Origin: Microvirga massiliensis
GTDB taxonomy: Bacteria > Pseudomonadota > Alphaproteobacteria > Rhizobiales > Beijerinckiaceae
Direction: 5' to 3'
Length of the DNA: 64,000 bases
Assembly (NCBI RefSeq): GCF_001006805.1
Contig: NZ_LN811351.1
Location: 509,340 to 573,339 of the forward strand
Part shown: one piece after another, positions 17,728-26,615 of the stretch
How positions within the stretch are numbered: the first letter of the stretch is position 1
Layout: each line of letters begins with the position of its first letter
Program-made: the position numbers and the translations under genes
The notes under the pieces: model-generated
Database searches by the model: none
What the model saw: the letters and a program-made list of their open reading frames with translations, nothing else
Told to the model about the DNA's origin: nothing

Positions 17728-18680
17728 CCGGTTGCACAACTGGATGCGTGCTGCCGCCCAAGACTGTCGGAATTGCATCCAGACCGATCAGGAATGGGCG
17801 GAGCATGCTCCTCCGCAGCTTTCCCTGAGTGATGCCACCGGGTAGACATCTCGAAAACGTTCACCGGGCAGGCATCGATGCAGCCCCCGCAATTGAGGCA
17901 ATCTCCGGAAAGGATAGCCCGCGTCCCATCGCCTTTGAGCGCAGGCGTGATCACGTGAGGCTCGGAGCATACGTTGAAGCACGCACCGCAATTGGTGCAA
18001 TCCCCCCGGCGGACGGCGGCGACCCGGACGATGCTGGCCGTGCCGACAGCTCCGTAGAATGCTCCGACCGGGCAAAGATGGCTGCACCAGCCTCGCCGGG
18101 TCACGAACAGGTCGAGCATGAACACGGCCAGGACGATCGCCCAGCCGGCTCCCATGCCAAAGATGAGCCCGCGTTGCAGCACGCTCACGGGATTCACGAA
18201 TTCCCATGCGATCGTGCCTGTCAGGAAAGACGCCAGGAGCGCTGCCGCCAGGATCCAGAGCCGTGTGCGCCGGTCTAGCTTGCGATCCCGGGTGATGCCG
18301 AGCTTCTCCCGAAGCCAGTGTGCTGCGTCCGTGACAACGTTCACGGGGCAGATCCAGCCGCAATAGGCCCGGCCGCCAACGATCAAGTACAGAGTGACGA
18401 TGAGTGCTGCGCCAAGGGTGGCGACTTGCGCCGGCACCATTCCGGCTGCAACGGATTGCAGGAGGATGAACGGATCGCTGAAGGGGATGACGCCCAGGAT
18501 TTCGCTCGAGGCGAAATTGCCGCGCGTCAACCACAGACCGGCCATTGGTCCGGCCATGAAGACCGCGAGGGCTGTCGCCTGCGAAGCGCGTCGCAGCAGC
18601 CACCACCTGTGCGCTCGCAGCCAGCCCTTGGCCCCGACACCCAGCCTGCGACTCTCGGCCGTGATGCTGAAGCCGCTCAC
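17724..18680 (-). CDS. mauN: MauN, membrane ferredoxin-type protein
   Basis: 318 aa, NapH-like. Several membrane helices carry the CGWICPVN and CSHLCPVG motifs, and a C-terminal ferredoxin domain has two [4Fe-4S] motifs (CTNCGACFNVCSEP and CLNCGGCIDACPVN). The start is GTG 18680, overlapping the mauM stop as GTGA. With MauM it is presumed to form a membrane electron-transfer unit accompanying methylamine dehydrogenase; the pair has been considered non-essential in some methylotrophs. The alternative name napH is rejected because no nap genes are present. Last gene of the mau cluster. Confidence 0.88.
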   Translation of the reverse strand: MSGFSITAESRRLGVGAKGWLRAHRWWLLRRASQATALAVFMAGPMAGLWLTRGNFASSEILGVIPFSDPFILLQSVAAGMVPAQVATLGAALIVTLYLIVGGRAYCGWICPVNVVTDAAHWLREKLGITRDRKLDRRTRLWILAAALLASFLTGTIAWEFVNPVSVLQRGLIFGMGAGWAIVLAVFMLDLFVTRRGWCSHLCPVGAFYGAVGTASIVRVAAVRRGDCTNCGACFNVCSEPHVITPALKGDGTRAILSGDCLNCGGCIDACPVNVFEMSTRWHHSGKAAEEHAPPIPDRSGCNSDSLGRQHASSCATG

Positions 18681-19339
18681 GCAGGCCGCCCGGCTGCATT
18701 GCGGCCGGGGCCACCGAGGCCGAGCTCCCGCGGCAGCACGCGAATGGCGGCATGGCCGAGGACGCAGTGCTTCTCGCAGGTTCCGCAACCGGTGCAGTGA
18801 TCGGAATGGACGGTCGGGATCACCATGCGTCGCCCCTTGATGACCTGTGTCTCGAGTGTGATCGCCTCGTCGCGGATCGGGCAGACCCGATGGCAGATGC
18901 TGCAGGTCATGCCCTTGTAATTCAGACAAGTTTCGTGGCCGACGAGCACTGCGACACCCATATCGGCATCACGAATGCTCGCGATATCCCGGTCGAGCGC
19001 GCCGGTCGGGCAGGCCCTGGCGCAGGGGACGTCCACGCACATGGCGCAGGGCGTCTCGCGGGCGACGAAGAAGGGTGTGCCGAGCGGAGCGGAGTCCGCC
19101 AGGGTCGCGAGCCGGAGCGTGTCGTAGGGGCAGGCGCGAACGCAGAGGCCGCAGCGCACGCAAGCCGAGAGAAAATCGTCCTCCGGCAGGGCGCCCGGCG
19201 GCCGGAGCGCGTGAGCCTCCGCCTTCCGGGAGCTTTCGACATAGGCCGCGAGGGCGACGGCAGCAAGGCAAGTCACGCCCCCGGCCTTGATGCCGCTTGC
19301 GAGAACCTCGCGGCGGGACGGCTTCTTCGCACTCGCCAT
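18677..19339 (-). CDS. mauM: MauM, four-cluster ferredoxin
   Basis: 220 aa. A twin-arginine-like leader (KKPSRREVLASGIKAGG) is followed by four [4Fe-4S] motifs: CVRCGLCVRACP, CAMCVDVPCARACP, CSICHRVCP and CTGCGTCEKHC. The architecture is that of NapG/MauM, a periplasmic iron-sulfur protein that hands electrons to its membrane partner. Start at 19339, 29 bp after mauL; it overlaps mauN by 4 nt. Confidence 0.9.
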   Translation of the reverse strand: MASAKKPSRREVLASGIKAGGVTCLAAVALAAYVESSRKAEAHALRPPGALPEDDFLSACVRCGLCVRACPYDTLRLATLADSAPLGTPFFVARETPCAMCVDVPCARACPTGALDRDIASIRDADMGVAVLVGHETCLNYKGMTCSICHRVCPIRDEAITLETQVIKGRRMVIPTVHSDHCTGCGTCEKHCVLGHAAIRVLPRELGLGGPGRNAAGRPA

Positions 19340-19368
19340 TGGCGCAACCTCTGGTCCTATGCAGGCGC

Positions 19369-19713
19369 TCAATTGGCGCCGACGGTCATCTCCATTCTGA
19401 TGACGGGGTGAATCCAGCAGCGCACGACGACTTTCCCCGGTTGACGCAAGACGACAGATTTCTTGGTCTTGGGGATTTGCGTATCGAGCGTCTCGACATG
19501 GCCATCCTCATAGGTCAGGTAGAGATTGTGAGAGATGTCCGCATCGTTGATGAAAGTGATCGTGTCGCCCACCTTCGGGCTGATCCCGGTATCTTCGAGT
19601 TCGGCGTGATGAATGACAAGCTCGAACGTTGTCGCAGATGCGGCTTGTGGTTCGCTGATTGCGAAGAATCCGACCACGGCGATCGCGGCCAGGAATGAGG
19701 TCATGCGTATCAT
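19369..19713 (-). CDS. mauL: MauL, cupredoxin-like protein
   Basis: 114 aa with a signal peptide (MIRMTSFLAAIAVVGFFAISEPQAASA). It is a plastocyanin/azurin-like fold with a complete type 1 copper set: His62 (DISHNLY), Cys99, His102 and Met107 in CWIHPVIRM. The position between mauG and mauM matches mauL of Methylorubrum extorquens, reported as needed for active methylamine dehydrogenase although its biochemical role is unclear. It differs from amicyanin in the His-to-Met spacing (4 rather than 2 intervening residues). Confidence 0.85.
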   Translation of the reverse strand: MIRMTSFLAAIAVVGFFAISEPQAASATTFELVIHHAELEDTGISPKVGDTITFINDADISHNLYLTYEDGHVETLDTQIPKTKKSVVLRQPGKVVVRCWIHPVIRMEMTVGAN

Positions 19714-19735
19714 CTCGGGTCCTCATGCATGATCT

Positions 19736-20815
19736 TTATGGCAGCTGCGGGAGTGTGACCTTCGCGGGCTCGGCTCTCAGCGACGCGAGAAAGGCCACGA
19801 GATCGTTCCGTTCGGCTGTCGAGAGCTCTACGGGCTTCATTTCGGGAGAGAGGCTGGGGCGTCGTTCACCGCCCTTCACGTAATGCTCGATCACGTCTTC
19901 AAGCGTCTTTACGGACCCATCGTGCATGTAGGGGCCCTGCAGTCTCAGATCCCGCAAGGACGGCGTCTTGAAGGCGTGGCGCATGACCACAACGTTCGGG
20001 GGCACGAACTTGCCACGTCCGGGATCGTGAGTGTCGAGTCCGATATCGTGGAAACTGTCGTCCGTGAAACGCCAGGTGGAGTGGCAGGCGCTACACCGCG
20101 CCTTTTCATTGAAGAGAACGAAACCTCTCTTCGCTTCCGGGCCGATCGCATCCTCGTCGCCCTCGACCCAACGGTCGAAGGGCGCGACGCCAGATACGAG
20201 GGTTCTCTGATAAGTGGCGAGAGCTGCCGTTACGTTGCCAGCCGTAATCGGGTCCGGACCGCCGAATGCCTTCTCGAACAGCACCCGATAGCCGGGAATC
20301 GACTTGAGACGCTCGACGACGAGGTCCATCGTCATGTTCATCTCGTCCGGCGCTGTGATCGGCATGCGAGCCTGATGCTCGAGCGTCTCGGCGCGCCCGT
20401 CCCACTGGAAGGCCAAACCCCAGGCCAGATTCATAACCGGAGGCGTGCGCCTGGCCAGTGGCCTCATCTCGTATCCGATCGCCCGAGGCAGAGCATCCGT
20501 CCAGCCCAGGCTCGGGTTATGGCAACTCGCGCAGGAGACGCTGGCGGAGCGCGACAGCCGTGGATCAAAGAACAGGAGCTTGCCGAGCTCTTCCTTTTCG
20601 GGCGAATGGGGATTTGACTTCGGGAATGGGATGGCCTCGGGCCGGCGAAAGCGGGCCTTCAGGCGCTCGACCGCCGATCCGGAAGCCGCGATCGCTTGGC
20701 CGGGATCGGCCTCCCGAGCCAGGGAATCAGCATGGACGAGGAGGGCGGCTGCACCGGCCAGCGCGACTGCCCATCCAAGAACCATCTTCCGACCCAGAAA
20801 CGCTTCAATACCCAT
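19736..20815 (-). CDS. mauG: MauG, di-haem TTQ-forming enzyme
   Basis: 359 aa. An N-terminal export signal precedes two c-type haem motifs, CASCH (95-99) and CSACH (241-245), in the cytochrome c peroxidase/MauG fold. GPYMHDGSVKTLEDVIEHY lies near residue 294 onward. MauG completes the tryptophan tryptophylquinone cofactor by oxidising and cross-linking two tryptophans of the MauA precursor in the periplasm. ATG 20815 is preferred over an in-frame TTG nine bases upstream. Located between mauJ (51 bp) and mauL (22 bp). Confidence 0.93.
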   Translation of the reverse strand: MGIEAFLGRKMVLGWAVALAGAAALLVHADSLAREADPGQAIAASGSAVERLKARFRRPEAIPFPKSNPHSPEKEELGKLLFFDPRLSRSASVSCASCHNPSLGWTDALPRAIGYEMRPLARRTPPVMNLAWGLAFQWDGRAETLEHQARMPITAPDEMNMTMDLVVERLKSIPGYRVLFEKAFGGPDPITAGNVTAALATYQRTLVSGVAPFDRWVEGDEDAIGPEAKRGFVLFNEKARCSACHSTWRFTDDSFHDIGLDTHDPGRGKFVPPNVVVMRHAFKTPSLRDLRLQGPYMHDGSVKTLEDVIEHYVKGGERRPSLSPEMKPVELSTAERNDLVAFLASLRAEPAKVTLPQLP

Positions 20816-20866
20816 CTCACGCAATCTTCCAACAACGTCCAGCCACTCGGATGGTGCCGAGCGTCT

Positions 20867-21772
20867 TCAGGACGCCAGCAGCATCTCCGATGTACTGCAG
20901 AAGGCGAGTTCCTCGAGCAGCACTTCGCGCGCTGCGGTGTCTGCGAGATTCGCCATCTGCACGAGCGCCGATCTTGCCTCGAAGCCCGACATTTCGCCGT
21001 GGGGGCGGTCGAGCTGGCGCATGATGGTCTCACGAAGCGGCTCGAGCCGGTCGATTAGGTCCTCGAAGGGGCGGTCGCGAAGATCCGGTGCCGTAGCGAT
21101 CGCGCCGCTATGGACCAGCATCTCGAAGGTGACACGGTGCTCTCGGCGGTGTCCTCCCGTATAGGCGAGGCGGCGGTTGGTCGAGGCGAAGGGCTCTTCC
21201 TGGCGCTGCCAGGATCTCAGGATCGAAACGGCGCAAAGGAGCCGCCATGCGGGATCGGAAGCGTTGCGCGCGTTGCGGTAGAGGGCCAGGACGGCTTGAT
21301 GGCCGGGTGGCGCGCCTTCGATCACCGTGGGGTCGAGTGCGACTGCACTCGGGCGGAATGGCGTGCAACGCCAACGCGCCTTGTGCTGGGGATCGGCAAT
21401 CTGCCAGCCCGCTATCGCCATGCCGCGTCCGAGTTCCAGCGCCCAGCGCGCGAGGCGATCCTCAAGGTCGCGATAACAGACCGTGAAGGCCTCGAGAGGC
21501 GAGGGGGCTCTCAGCCGATAGATGACCTCATTCACCTTGCCGGCATCGCCTCCATAGAACGCCACGACAGCCGCAACACCTCCGATTGTAGTTTGAAGGA
21601 CATCAGTGGCGCTTGCGGCGGAAATGTCGATTTCCCAGGTCTGCGTGACCGGGTTCATCACGAAGAAGCCGACGACGATGTCCCGCTCCGAGCGATCAGC
21701 CTTCGACTGCTCGATGGTCGCCGGAGCACTTTCCGCTTTCAGATGCCCCTGCAGGCCGTAAGGGATCCACAT
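20867..21772 (-). CDS. mauJ: MauJ, methylamine utilisation protein of unknown function
   Basis: 301 aa, no signal peptide or membrane segments, so probably cytoplasmic. It begins MWIPYGLQGHLKAES and contains VVGFFVMNPVTQTWEID, PPGHQAVLALYRNARN and HRREHRVTFEMLVHSG. It is assigned as MauJ from its position between mauC and mauG and its length, and no other family is recognised. Function is unknown across methylotrophs. It starts 22 bp after mauC, so it is co-transcribed. Confidence 0.82.
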   Translation of the reverse strand: MWIPYGLQGHLKAESAPATIEQSKADRSERDIVVGFFVMNPVTQTWEIDISAASATDVLQTTIGGVAAVVAFYGGDAGKVNEVIYRLRAPSPLEAFTVCYRDLEDRLARWALELGRGMAIAGWQIADPQHKARWRCTPFRPSAVALDPTVIEGAPPGHQAVLALYRNARNASDPAWRLLCAVSILRSWQRQEEPFASTNRRLAYTGGHRREHRVTFEMLVHSGAIATAPDLRDRPFEDLIDRLEPLRETIMRQLDRPHGEMSGFEARSALVQMANLADTAAREVLLEELAFCSTSEMLLAS

Positions 21773-21794
21773 GACCGATGCTCGTTTCTCCGCT

Positions 21795-22166
21795 CTATTC
21801 GGCGATGACCTTGGCCTTCATGAAGGGATGGGGAGTGCAGGTGTATTCGTACGTTCCGGCCTGATTGAACCGAACGGAGTATTTCTGATTGGCCCGAAGC
21901 ATCGGCCCCTGGATGTCCTTGCTCTTGTCGGATGAGTCGACCAGAAAATGAACGTTGTGGGGAAGAGCTTCAGTGTTGACCCACGTGACAACAGACCCGG
22001 TTTTGACCCTGATCTCCGGCTGGTCGAACTTCATCTTCGAGATTCTGATCTCCTTGACCTCGCCGGTTACGGCAGCGGGGTCGGCGAGAACCTCGATCGC
22101 ATCGGCCGCAAGAGCAGAGCCGAGCGGAAGAGCGACACAGAAAGACACCAGAAGAAGAGAACGCAT
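21795..22166 (-). CDS. mauC: Amicyanin
   Basis: 123 aa precursor with signal peptide MRSLLLVSFCVALPLGSALA. The mature type 1 blue-copper domain has ligands His70 (LPHNVHF), Cys110, His113 and Met116 in CTPHPFMKAKV, the hallmark of amicyanin. It accepts electrons from the TTQ of methylamine dehydrogenase in the periplasm and passes them to c-type cytochromes. ATG 22166 is chosen; the longer frame upstream reads through the intergenic hairpin. Gap to mauA is 80 bp. Confidence 0.95.
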   Translation of the reverse strand: MRSLLLVSFCVALPLGSALAADAIEVLADPAAVTGEVKEIRISKMKFDQPEIRVKTGSVVTWVNTEALPHNVHFLVDSSDKSKDIQGPMLRANQKYSVRFNQAGTYEYTCTPHPFMKAKVIAE

Positions 22167-22202
22167 CTGTAAAAGTCCTTTTCTTATTTTGAGAGATCCG
22201 GA

Positions 22203-22237
22203 GGGCGGCGCACTCGTGGGGAACCGAGGCGCCGCCC
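22203..22237 (-). other. Intercistronic hairpin between mauA and mauC
   Basis: A 9 bp GC stem, GGGCGGCGC paired with GCGCCGCCC, with a 17 nt loop in the 80 bp gap. It is not followed by a U-run on the minus strand, so it looks like an mRNA-stability or attenuation element separating the highly expressed mauA from distal genes rather than a full terminator. Confidence 0.5.
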
Positions 22238-22246
22238 CACCGCACC

Positions 22247-22804
22247 TTAGGCCGCTTTTCCGATAATCGGCGAGATGGTGCAGTGATAGGTCATGGCATC
22301 GTCCTCGGCGCCGAAGCACCAGATGATGTCGTTTGCGAATTCCGGCCGATAGACCGGCAGCTCGCCTTCGGTGTTGAGGCAGGCGCAGCGCCCGGAGACG
22401 TTCTTGCCGCAGCAGTCGCGATACGAGATCAGGTAGCTCTGCTTGTCGGTCGGGTTGTAGCAGCTAGCAACCCATGAGCTCGAGGCCAGCTTGGTGCCCG
22501 GAGGGCAGTTCGTCAGCGAGCCGCCGCTGCAATCGCAGATATTGCCGTCGATCGAGCAATGCCGCCAGTAATTGCAATCCTGAATGTCGCCGTCATGCGG
22601 CGTCCACTTGGTCCTGGGGGCAGCGCCCCCGGCGGCCTCCGCGCGGCTGACGCGGCCACGCCGGTCGACCGGCAAGAGGGGAACCAGCGCCACACCGGCG
22701 ACGGCGGTGCCCACGCGGCCGATGAATCCGCGGCGGCTGGTATGTCCCGCAACCTTGCGCGACAGTTTTTCGAACATTTCGTCGAATCGAGATCTTCCTA
22801 ACAT
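22247..22804 (-). CDS. mauA: Methylamine dehydrogenase small (beta) subunit
   Basis: 185 aa precursor. The long twin-arginine leader (TSRRGFIGRVG) is characteristic of MauA. The mature part holds twelve cysteines, enough for the six disulfides of the family, and the TTQ precursors Trp111 (SSSWVAS) and Trp162 (DIIWCFG), 51 residues apart as in Paracoccus Trp57/Trp108. Asp86 and Asp130 correspond to catalytic Asp32 and Asp76. It oxidises methylamine to formaldehyde and ammonium in the periplasm. Start 22804 (MLGRSRFDEMFEK) matches the known Methylorubrum N-terminus; ATG 22816 is also possible. Confidence 0.97.
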   Translation of the reverse strand: MLGRSRFDEMFEKLSRKVAGHTSRRGFIGRVGTAVAGVALVPLLPVDRRGRVSRAEAAGGAAPRTKWTPHDGDIQDCNYWRHCSIDGNICDCSGGSLTNCPPGTKLASSSWVASCYNPTDKQSYLISYRDCCGKNVSGRCACLNTEGELPVYRPEFANDIIWCFGAEDDAMTYHCTISPIIGKAA

Positions 22805-22851
22805 GGCGTCCTCCATACCTTCGTCTGAGAAAGTGTCGGGTGAACCCTTGC

Positions 22852-23499
22852 TCAAGCGGCCTGGCCGCTGACGGGGCTGTCCTTGCTGCTTTGAGCGTGC
22901 ATGCGCTGGCTGGACATGTACTTCTGGATCGATGCGAAGCCGCTCTTGTCCGCCTCCAGAAGGCTCTCCAGGTGTTCGCGCGTGTTCGTCAGGCCCTTGG
23001 CGCGAATGGTGCCGGACGCATCGAGCAAGACACCATAGGGAATCTTACCCACTTGGAACCGCATCCCGACTTCGGGCGAGACGACATACGGAATGCTGCC
23101 AAGGTCATGGCTTTTCAGGAAGCGCTCATGCTCGTCGGGCTGCCCGTCGCTGACCAGAATGACCGAGATCTTCTCGGCTTTGGCGATTGACTTGATGATC
23201 GGGAAGAGCTTGTCGCAGATCGGGCAGGTCGGCGCGGTGAACATCAGAAGCGTCGCGCGCTTCTGCGGGTTCGGGCCGCCGATGCGGACGGGAGCGCCGT
23301 TGTAATCCACGACGTTGAAGGCGGGTGCCGGGTCGCCGATGTCGGGACCGTGGTCGGTCATCATGGCTCCCATCGGGGAGGACCGCTCATGCAGAAGGCC
23401 TATCTGCCGCATGAGGCCTACCACGACGATGCCGAGCCCGAACAGCGCGAGCCAGAGCAGGACGTTCGATGCGACCAACAATTGCTGTGTCATGGTCAT
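22852..23499 (-). CDS. mauD: MauD, thioredoxin-like maturation protein
   Basis: 215 aa. An N-terminal membrane anchor (LLVASNVLLWLALFGLGIVVVGLM) is followed by a periplasmic thioredoxin-fold domain with the redox motif TCPICDKLFP and the cis-Pro region VGKIPYGVLLD. MauD is required for stable MauA, probably by forming or isomerising its six disulfides. It starts 1 bp after the mauE stop, so tightly coupled with it. Confidence 0.93.
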   Translation of the reverse strand: MTMTQQLLVASNVLLWLALFGLGIVVVGLMRQIGLLHERSSPMGAMMTDHGPDIGDPAPAFNVVDYNGAPVRIGGPNPQKRATLLMFTAPTCPICDKLFPIIKSIAKAEKISVILVSDGQPDEHERFLKSHDLGSIPYVVSPEVGMRFQVGKIPYGVLLDASGTIRAKGLTNTREHLESLLEADKSGFASIQKYMSSQRMHAQSSKDSPVSGQAA

Positions 23500-23500
23500 G

Positions 23501-24061
23501 TCATCCTTGTGAGAAAAGTGAGTTATCTGTTCGCGACGCGCTCGACAGTGCGCTGAGATACGTCGCGCTGAAGTAGAGGAGCAGCGCAAAACTCGCCGCG
23601 ATGATGCCGATCGCAAGTTCCGCGATATTGGCCGGCCGCACAAGGGGAAGCGTATAGGCGAGCCAGAAGGCGGCGCTGGCGAGTACAGCGTTGCGCCCGA
23701 CGAGCATCCAGCTCAACGACTGCTTCATTCCCATCCGGAAGCAGCCGCAATCGATGGCCCGGCGTCCACGCAGGACGTTGACGCCGATTGCAATCCCGAA
23801 CAGCACCAGCAAACCACCCGCAGTGAAAGCGGCATAGGGAGCGGTGATCCCGACGGCGAGGCCCGCTGCGACGGCGAGCTCGACCCAGGGGAGGATTGCC
23901 GCCACGGGCCGGGCAAGCGCCTCGGGCATCATCCGGAAGTTCCGAACGACGCCGAAGAACTCCTCCCGCTGCCGCAGCTTCGAGACAGCTGCGGCAGCGA
24001 AGAGGAAAGCCAGAAACGATCTCGCAAAGATCGCAACGAGCGGTTCATCCCAGACGGACAT
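23501..24061 (-). CDS. mauE: MauE, membrane maturation protein
   Basis: 186 aa, about four to five membrane helices, DoxX-like fold. It contains AIFARSFLAFLFAAAAVSKL at the N-terminus and the conserved CGCF (IDCGCFRMGM), likely a redox-active Cys pair working with MauD in disulfide transfer to MauA. Start at 24061, 8 bp after mauB. Assignment is firm from position, length and the Cys motif. Confidence 0.92.
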   Translation of the reverse strand: MSVWDEPLVAIFARSFLAFLFAAAAVSKLRQREEFFGVVRNFRMMPEALARPVAAILPWVELAVAAGLAVGITAPYAAFTAGGLLVLFGIAIGVNVLRGRRAIDCGCFRMGMKQSLSWMLVGRNAVLASAAFWLAYTLPLVRPANIAELAIGIIAASFALLLYFSATYLSALSSASRTDNSLFSQG

Positions 24062-24069
24062 GGCGCCGG

Positions 24070-25302
24070 TCACATGTCCGTGGTGTAGATGACCTGGGGA
24101 CCGTGGCCGAGCTCGTTGACCTTCATGGTTTCCTTGCCGGTTTCCGGATCGAAGATGTAGAGTGTCTTGTCTCCCGTCGAGAGCGCATAGAGCTGCGGAG
24201 TGTTCTCCTGGCTGACAGCAATGGAGTCGATCTCGTGGCCGAGGTCGATTCTCTTGATGCGCTGGCCGTTCTTCGCATCGTAGACGAAGACGAACCGGCT
24301 TGCCGTCTTGTGGGTCCACTTGTCGCGCTGGTCGGCGAGCAGGAAGATCCGGTCACTCTGCCGATGATAGGCGACCTGCTGCCAGCCACCTGGCGCCCAT
24401 CTGTCTGCCTTCTCCGCATCGGTGAAGGCCTCGAAGGCCGGCGGGAATTTGGCTTCGTTCGAAGAAACGTCGACCTGGAAGATCTTGCCGGTGTAAGTCG
24501 GCCATACGATGCGTCCAGCCTTCATGGAGTAAGCCGGATGATTGATGAGATAATCGTCTTCCTTGTGGAAGACCTGCGATTTCTTCGTCTCGGCCGACCC
24601 GTCCTCTTTGAAGGTGACCTTGAGCATGCTGCCGTCGCGGCAATGCATGAAGAAGTCCTGCTTGGCCGACGGGAAGATGTGATAGCAGTCGGGCACTTCG
24701 AGCATCTTGACGAACTTCTTGTCCGCTAGATTGACGAGGCCCACCGCCGGCGAAGGTGAGAACTGATAGAACAGGAGGTGCTTGTTGTCGGGCGTTAGCG
24801 CCGTCATCCAGGGATAGGTGCCGACGAGAAAGCGCGGCTGGTTCGGCAGTTCGATATCCGCGATCGGGTCATGCGTTTGCGAGTCGAAGACCTCGACGTA
24901 ATCGGTGCGTTTGCCGCGAGCAATGCGCGAGAAGACAGTGCTCGCCAGTGCGAAGAACGAGCCGTCGTTTGCGACGGCGGCGTTCGGCAGGAAGCCGCCG
25001 TCCGTCATCCCGAGCACGCGGCCTTTCTCGCCGTCGATCGTGAACATCTGGCTGACGGCATTGAAGTGCGCGACGTCGCTCACATAGACGCGCCGGGCAT
25101 TCGGAGCCGGAGCCTTCAGGATGACAGGCTCGTCGACGGGCAGACCCTGGGTGGCCCCTTGAGGCGTGGTGGCGGAGGGGGCGGCACCCGGCTGCTGGGC
25201 CATGGCGGAGCCGGACAGCAGCAAGGCGAGGCTTGCAGAAGCACTCAACAGTGCAGATCGGTATTTCGAGACAATCTTATCCTTGCGAGAGACGTGCGTC
25301 AT
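24070..25302 (-). CDS. mauB: Methylamine dehydrogenase large (alpha) subunit
   Basis: 410 aa precursor. The signal peptide ends near SGSAMAQ. The mature chain is a seven-bladed propeller typical of the MADH heavy chain: [80 protein letters not shown]. It forms the alpha2beta2 periplasmic enzyme with MauA. It lies 160 bp from mauF and 8 bp from mauE. Confidence 0.96.
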   Translation of the reverse strand: MTHVSRKDKIVSKYRSALLSASASLALLLSGSAMAQQPGAAPSATTPQGATQGLPVDEPVILKAPAPNARRVYVSDVAHFNAVSQMFTIDGEKGRVLGMTDGGFLPNAAVANDGSFFALASTVFSRIARGKRTDYVEVFDSQTHDPIADIELPNQPRFLVGTYPWMTALTPDNKHLLFYQFSPSPAVGLVNLADKKFVKMLEVPDCYHIFPSAKQDFFMHCRDGSMLKVTFKEDGSAETKKSQVFHKEDDYLINHPAYSMKAGRIVWPTYTGKIFQVDVSSNEAKFPPAFEAFTDAEKADRWAPGGWQQVAYHRQSDRIFLLADQRDKWTHKTASRFVFVYDAKNGQRIKRIDLGHEIDSIAVSQENTPQLYALSTGDKTLYIFDPETGKETMKVNELGHGPQVIYTTDM

Positions 25303-25462
25303 GGTTTCCTCCCTTGAGGTGACAATGAGAAGCAGAATGATGAGAGAACCGGGCGTGGAATTCGCCCCGAATTCGGACCGGCCAAGGTGGCGCGCGTCGA
25401 CGAATGCGTGCCGCCGCGAGCCCGTTCGATCAGTGTAAGCCGACGATGGTTCGGAGCTGTTC

Positions 25463-26320
25463 CTAGAGCGCGGCGAGTGTCAGCAGGACACAGCCGGCGG
25501 CGACGAGCAGAGCTCCATCGAGAGTCGCTGCCTGTTCCTGCCGGCGAGCGAGCCAACCCTGGACACCAATATCCGTGACGGGCAGCAGGTTTACTGCCAT
25601 GGGTAGGAAGCGGCCGAGATTGAAGAGCGCAAACACGCCGATGGCGACCATGGCATCGCCGCTCAGCATAGCAACGGCAGTTACCAGATAGAGGATCGGC
25701 GTCTGCACGTAGGTCAGGTAGTTCAGCCCGAGCGCCACGCCATAGATTCCCCCAATCACCCACATCGGGAAGCGTTGGCGCGCATCATGGGGGACTTGGG
25801 CCTTGCGTTGCGGATAAGGAACGCGAATGAAGCCGAGCTGATGTGCGCCGTAGAGGATCGCCGCTGCCGCTAGGCCGATTGTCGAAATCGTCGTGTAGCC
25901 CGCGAAGCCGAGGAGATGGCCGCCTAGGCCGAGGATCGTACCGAGGACGAGGGCGCCGAGTGCATAGCCGAGCCCATGCACAATGAATGTCGGCAGCCAG
26001 CGCATCACGGTGTTGGCTGAATAGCGCCCCGCCGGCCGCAAGAGGCAGAGACTGGAATAGCCGCAAGGTGACCATGTCGACAGGAGGCCGCCTAAGAAAG
26101 CCAAGCCGGCGAGCATTCGCCACGCAACGTCCTGCTCCGGCATGACCTGGGCTGCAAAGTATCCGCCGGCAATTCCTGCCGCCGCGGCAATGGAAAAACT
26201 GGCAGCGCGCGTGAAAGTCGACTGCTCTTTCGGAAAGGAAACGCAGTCCGCGACGCCCTCGACATGAGTATTCGCGCCATGAATCGAATCGCCAATAGAC
26301 GGCGACACGAGAATCGACAT
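25463..26320 (-). CDS. mauF: MauF, membrane maturation protein
   Basis: 285 aa with about six to seven membrane helices ([62 protein letters not shown]). Conserved Cys residues lie in [11 protein letters not shown], giving a CcdA/DsbD-like character. It is required for processing and stability of methylamine dehydrogenase subunits. First gene of the cluster; ATG 26320 is preceded by the near-perfect Shine-Dalgarno AAAGGAGG. Confidence 0.93.
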   Translation of the reverse strand: MSILVSPSIGDSIHGANTHVEGVADCVSFPKEQSTFTRAASFSIAAAAGIAGGYFAAQVMPEQDVAWRMLAGLAFLGGLLSTWSPCGYSSLCLLRPAGRYSANTVMRWLPTFIVHGLGYALGALVLGTILGLGGHLLGFAGYTTISTIGLAAAAILYGAHQLGFIRVPYPQRKAQVPHDARQRFPMWVIGGIYGVALGLNYLTYVQTPILYLVTAVAMLSGDAMVAIGVFALFNLGRFLPMAVNLLPVTDIGVQGWLARRQEQAATLDGALLVAAGCVLLTLAAL

Positions 26321-26328
26321 AACAATAG

Positions 26329-26336
26329 CCTCCTTT
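26329..26336 (-). promoter_or_regulatory. Strong ribosome-binding site of mauF
   Basis: Minus-strand AAAGGAGG, 8 nt before ATG 26320. It decides the mauF start against an in-frame start 20 codons upstream. Confidence 0.8.
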
Positions 26337-26392
26337 GGAGCTTCCTCGCCCAGCGCCTTACTTTCGTGTATGGTTCTCAACGGACACGCTTA

Positions 26393-26421
26393 GCGATAGC
26401 TGAAACAATTTTTCTCGTCAA
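26393..26421 (-). promoter_or_regulatory. Candidate mau promoter
   Basis: On the minus strand, TTGACG (-35) and TATCGC (-10) are 17 nt apart, giving a 5' leader of roughly 65 nt before mauF. Two direct repeats of TGTTTC lie around the -35 box and could be an activator site. The -10 is weak, as expected for an activated promoter. Assigned by inspection only. Confidence 0.45.
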
Positions 26422-26615
26422 GAAACATTCCCGGCCGTCCGTAGCTTGGCCGTACTAATCCAACACATAGGACCAAGAGGTGCGGCCAGTCGCTCGCGCG
26501 GCTGTTCGGCCACACCGAGCCAAATCTCGTGACGGCATGCTCGATAGGCTGTGAATCGCCCGCGTATCAGCGGCGAGCGAACGCCATTCGGGCTGGCGTC
26601 GAAGGTCAGGTTAGC

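Noticed and set aside
17724..19339. Annotation of the two ferredoxin-type genes as napH and napG
   Set aside because: No other nap genes are present; the order behind mauL fits mauM and mauN.
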